DNA of 64,000 nucleotides from Hymenopus coronatus (taxonomy: Eukaryota; Arthropoda; Insecta; Mantodea; Hymenopodidae): contig CM060887.1 of the NCBI GenBank assembly GCA_030762935.1, positions 12,950,501 through 13,014,500 on the forward strand, read 5' to 3'. The notes under the pieces are model-generated. The model was given only the letters and a program-made list of their open reading frames with translations, was not told where the DNA came from and did not search any database. A program made the translations under genes and the position numbers. Below are positions 56,201-62,200 of the stretch, piece after piece; the stretch's first letter is position 1, and the number at the start of each line of letters is the position of its first letter.

Positions 56201-59200
56201 AAAATGTATATGCAAAGGGTTTTAGTGCTACAAAAGAAATGTATCAGAACTATGTTTAAAATGGGGAGTCGAGAATCATGCAGGGAAGATTTTAAAAGAG
56301 AAAAGATGTTTACTGTAGTATCTCTATACATATACAAAGTAACTTACTTAATTAACCAGAAAAAACCAAAACTAAATAGTGAAATACATAACCATGATAC
56401 TAGATGCAAACTTGACTTACATTATACCAGCTATAATGTAAAATCTGTAAATAAAGATCCCTATATAATAGGATTACACATGTATAATTGACTCCCTGCA
56501 TATGTAAAAAATGAAAATGCTGTTAAATTTAAACAACGTCTCAAGACATATTTACTGAACAATCCTGTGTATGAAATCAATGAATTTTTAAAATAATTTA
56601 TGTAGACTATATTAGTACTTTGTTAAACCAAACATCCTGTATATATTAATATATTTTTTATAATTTATGTAGACTAAGTTTATTTAATACTAATTTTTTT
56701 TAATGTAAACTGACAATGCCCGATACTCGAAAAGAGTTTATAGGCTGCTAATAAATTACAATTACAATATGCCTTTCCTAGTAATGTTTTCGTCTACATG
56801 AGATTTCGGTTTCTTGCTTATGATTTGGTTATAATCCAAAGCTCCAATTGCAGCATCATTTACCAGACAATTGGTCCAATCAAACCCCCCTACCCTTGTG
56901 CAGTTATAGCACACCAATTTTCCAAAAAGTTTTGGATACTGAACTCTGGGAGGCCTGTGCATCTTCTGTGATGCCACACTGAAACACTGGATTTATTACC
57001 TGCGATTGAATGCTCAGCAGTCTGGCTTATCAGCCACAGGTTTCTTCAACTAGAAGATTTTCTATCCTCAAGTCTGTAAGTAATACATGTGTGCGTGTTA
57101 AATAGTGTAAAACTGAAAAAATGTTATGAAACCCTGCAGTTCAGCGAGAATTCAGCAACAGTTGTTTCTAAAGTAAAGCACCTGATGATCACAATAGGCT
57201 ATATAAATGAAGAAAATAAGAACAATATTCTAATCTTTTTTCCTTTGCATAAAATGCCACCTCTAGTGCTTTGGGAAGAAACTGTTGTGGAGGCCACCGC
57301 ACATTTTGTTTTAATCTTTAAAGTTTGTTAAAATTTATTTCATCAGAATCCCTCCTGGTTTAATAAAGCTTCTTTCTGCACTAAAAAAACACCAAAATTG
57401 CTATAAAATCTGCCAATAATTTGTTGCAGGAAGCTGCATCTCTACTGTTGAGACACCTTCTGAGGTGACTTAACAAATCATGAGATGCGTCTCATTACGT
57501 AAGCGAGTGAGATGTTAATCCCAATGTAAGTTACCTCCAGCTTGAGTCGTCGAGTTTCATTCATATGAAAATGAAACACATCTCCCAAATTGCAAGTTTT
57601 GAGACATTTTTATTCATACCACCCACTGTCTACCCTGATGATACAGTTCCTACATGCTCACACAAATAAACATAAACATTGTCAGATAGTGTGTGCTAGC
57701 AACGAGAACGTGAAAATGTGTCATTATAACTATCACAGCAGTTTGGCAGCATGGGTCACTCACATATGCAAATGCATTTCATGATAAAAAAATCTGATGT
57801 GTTCCATTCACATGACTTTCTCTATATCTCTGTAAATTATTAATGTTAATAAGCTTATCTTTTATGTATTTCATGCTAATCTAGAAAAATTAGCAGAAAT
57901 AGTCTTATTTCTTGCTTTATTGTAAGTAGAAGCGAAATAAGGGAGTACCATAGGTTAAAGTGAAAGCCAAAAGCTGGTTGCTATGTGACTGATGTTGCTT
58001 TGTTTGTATGGACAGGAGTTGACAAATTCCTGAATGAGAAAAGTATAAGTTTTTCAAAGCTGAAACCAAGAAAAAGGAATATCTCAAAAATGATCAACTC
58101 CACGAAAAAAATGTATATAACATAAATTGTGTGTTTTAACGTGCTCTACATGTTTTGTGGGTTAAGTTTTTGTCCATCTCTTACGGTTTAGTAGTTATGA
58201 AAAATTCATCCAGAATAAAGTAGTCTTCAGAGGCTATTCCCAGAAAATTCAAAATATACATTTTATTTTTCAGGTAAATAACTTTAATATATGATATTTT
58301 AATCAAAATCGTTACAGCCATTTTTTAGAAAATCAAAATTTTCGAAAAAAGTTCCATGTAAAGGGTAGTTTGGGTTGGGGGGATTTTTCTTAAAATCTTC
58401 ATGTCGCATCCCTGGAAGATACTAAACCCAAATACCAAGTTTGGTATTTTACCGACTTTTCGTTTTTGAGTTATCGTGTTCACAGACACACGGACCTTTT
58501 TCTTAAAATACTTTTTTTGGATACAGGGGACCCTAAAATATATATTTGCAGAGAAATCTTGGTATCAAATTTTTTGGTGGAGTGCAATACATTCTCTATA
58601 CACTATGTACATAGTGCGTATAGAGAAAGTAAAAATTGACTATGTGAGCAGATGCCCCCTCACCTTCAGGTGGTTCAACAGTACAAATTTTTCCCTGTAG
58701 TTACAGAGCCTGCTTGTATGAATGTAAATACACTTTTGCTACATATAAATGAAATACTTTGCTTTACTTTACATTTTCCTAGGGCTTTCATTTCATTATT
58801 TTATAGTTTACTTGAAATGCATAGTATTGTTTGTCAGCTAGGCAATATATGTAAAAATATCCATATATTAGTCATTAAATTATAAGGTCTTGCGGTCTCT
58901 CTCTGCAAGAGAACCAAGAATTGCCAGCTCAGATGCACTAAAATCCTCAACTTAAGAATAAATGCTGGAAATGCATTGACCAAATGTTGAGTGTGTCTTC
59001 AACAGGCAACATACGAGGGCCGTTCAGAAAGTAACCTCCGATCGGTCACAGTGCGGGTAGTGGGGGGAGTAGTGACGCCATCTGTGCATTCACGCACTCA
59101 GCAGGTCAGTTGGCATCAAGCCGTGGTCGAGTGAAAGTTGTACCTGCGCTAGTTTAGTGTTTGTGGCCGTTTGAAATGTGTACTGCAATAGAAAACCCCG

Positions 59201-62200
59201 CCAAATGTGAAGTGCGTGCTGTTATAAGGTTTTTTACAGCCAAAGGATATTCTGCAGCAGCTATTCATCGTGAGCTTTGTGCCGTGTACAGACCAAGAGT
59301 TATAAGTGAAGGAGTGGTCCGTGAATGGGTACGTTTATTTAAAAGTGGACGAGAAAACGTTCATGATGAAGAGAGGAGTGGTAGACCATCATTGGTCACG
59401 GACGAACTCGTTCAGACAGTTGATGCAAAAGTTCGTGAAAACCGACGTTTCACAATGTCGGAGTTGTCTACTGATTTTCCACAGATTTCTAAGACTCTCT
59501 TGTACGAGATAGTGACAGCAAGATTGGGTTACCGTAAGTTCTGTGCACGATGGGTGCCCAAAATTCTTACCGACCACCACAAAACTCAAAGAATGGCCTC
59601 TGCATTAGACTTTCTGTCACGTTATGAGGCCGAAGGTGAACCATTGTTAAACAGAATCGTGACCGGGGACGAAACCTGGATTAAGTACGTGAACCCTGAG
59701 GCAAAAGAACAATCAAAGATGTGGGCACATTCAAATTCGCCTACCAAACCAATAAAAGCCCGGCAAGATTTTTCTGCCCGAAAATTGATGGCAACGGTGT
59801 TTTGGGATGCAAAAGGGGTGTTGTTGGTTGAATTCATGGAACGTGGGACGACCATTAATCAAGACGTGTACTGTGAAACACTAAAACAATTACGACGGGC
59901 TATACAGAACAAACGCCGTGGTATGCTGATTTCCGGTATCATTTTTTTGCACGATAACGCCCGTCCTCACTCTGCTCGCAGAACAGCCCTTCTTGAGTCC
60001 TTCAAGTGGGACGTTGTCAACCATCCACCTTACAGCCCAGATCTGGCGCCAAGCGATTATCACCTCTTCATGCATATGAAGAAATGGCTCGGGTCCCAGC
60101 GGTTTGATGACGACGAAGAGCTCAAAGATGCGGTCACAGGCTGGTTCCAGGCACAAGCGGGTGATTTTTATGCAGAAGGAATTTCAAAGCTTGTGAACAG
60201 ATACGATAAGTGCCTCAATCGTTATGGAAACTATGTAGAAAAATAATGCAAAGATGTAGTTGTAAGATGTATATATTAAAATATTTTTATTTAACTTGGC
60301 GAATTTCTTGCAATCAACCGGAGGCTACTTTCTGAACGGCCCTCTATCTTGTAAAAATGTTTTCTCTCACTCGCCTAAGTTTGGCAACAGGAATCCTTGC
60401 AAATTCTTAATGATGTTATCACTAAGTTCCTGTAGTGTACATGGGTTAGAATGATATACTTTTTGTTTCAAAGAACCCTGTAGATAAAAATTGCAACTAG
60501 TTAGCTGCAGGAACAAGGGGATGTAAAACAATACTTGCCCTTCTGTCATGAACCAACTCTGTAATTTCAAGTATTGTTCTAAACCTTATACATTACAAGA
60601 ACTTAATGACTGATAGCATCATACAAGAAATTAGAATTCCTGCTATAAAGCTTAGGCAAAAGAGCAAAATCATTTTTACAAGATGATGCCTGTTTGAGAA
60701 AAGGTCGTTTCCAGCATTTACTATAACGTAAGGATTTTAGTACATTTCTACCGGTGACTCAGTTCACTTGCCCAATGTTGAAAGGTTGCAACAGGTGTTA
60801 CCTTATAATTTAAAGACCCCCCCCCCCCACCACACACATATTCTGTAGCTTAAATGAATTGTAAAATAGGAATAGTATGTTAGTTTATAAGTCATTAGAG
60901 ACACTATAAACCTTTGGAACTTAGATTCAAATGACAAATAATTTATCTTCTACAGAATAAAATGACTCTTTTAACAGAATCTTTGAAAGCACTGAAATTG
61001 TTAAAATCTCCTTAAGATCAGTTTGAAGAGCATTAATTATTTTATTGGCTTCATAACATACGCCTTGCTGGAAGCAAGAACATTTTAATGATTAAATCAA
61101 AAGCTAAGATTTTTTGTCCAAGGTAGCCAATAATAGCAACACTTTTAATAATCTGCTAAATATAACTCAAAAGTTACATCTATTTAACATTTGAATGTGA
61201 ATCTCAAGAAGTTACCTACCTGCTGGACATTTCTTTTTTATTCAGCTGAGATATCATGTATCTCTTCTTCAGCACTAGATAATTGCATAGTTCTATCATT
61301 TGTGTCCATTCACCTTCTAGAGCTGGGTCTTCCAATATTGGCCTATTGAAATATGAAAGCTGCATATTAATATATTCAATATCATTATTCAGACTCTCAA
61401 AATTCAGAACAAACTCCAATCTAAGAGCAGCTTGGTTGTGTTTGTTGCCTAGTTCAAAATCCATCAAATCATCAAGCATGTGACGAAATAAATCTTCATT
61501 TTCTACCAAAAGCATTTCTTCAGGTTTGTTATCATGCTCAGTAATTTCTGTTACTTCACCATTTTTGTGAATCTCTTGGTGTTGTACAGCAGCAGGACCT
61601 GGAAGATTATCATCTTCATAATAAGCTAGGCCTTCTTCTAGCCAATGAAGAAATATGTTTTCCCTGTTTGTGTATTCATTTCCAAAACAATATTCTTGCT
61701 GCGTTGTTAATCCTCCTTTAAGAACAGCCAATGCTACAATGCCATGATGGTTGTTTAGCATCTCAAGTTCTTTTTGAGTTCTCCTTATTAGACTCATTAG
61801 GTGACACATATTTTGGCGGATATGTCTTCCCAGATTACTGATTTCTTTACTTCTATCTTTTCTAAATATTCTTCTTTTTTCCTTAAGCATAAATTTTTGA
61901 AGCACCTCACTTTTAGATTGCCCACCTACACGTACAATACCATCTGTCATCTTTGCTATGCCTTCCAAGAACTGATCTAATGCATGGTTGGTGTAACACA
62001 CTACTAGAATTGGCTTACGCGAGGTGTTCCATATAGGTTCATTGTTCAGCAGGACTTCTGCAATCTTCAGACCCAGAAATGTTTTTCCTGTGCCTGGTGG
62101 TCCCTGAATAACTACAAATTCCTTTGTCAATGCTGATTTAAAGGCAGCATATTGAGAGATGTCCAAGTGCAACTCAGCAGCTGTTGGCCAGGTGCTGCTA

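Noticed and set aside
59161..59175. Transposase start at the upstream TTG
   Set aside because: A eukaryotic mariner would start at the ATG at 59176, which gives a normal-length N-terminus.
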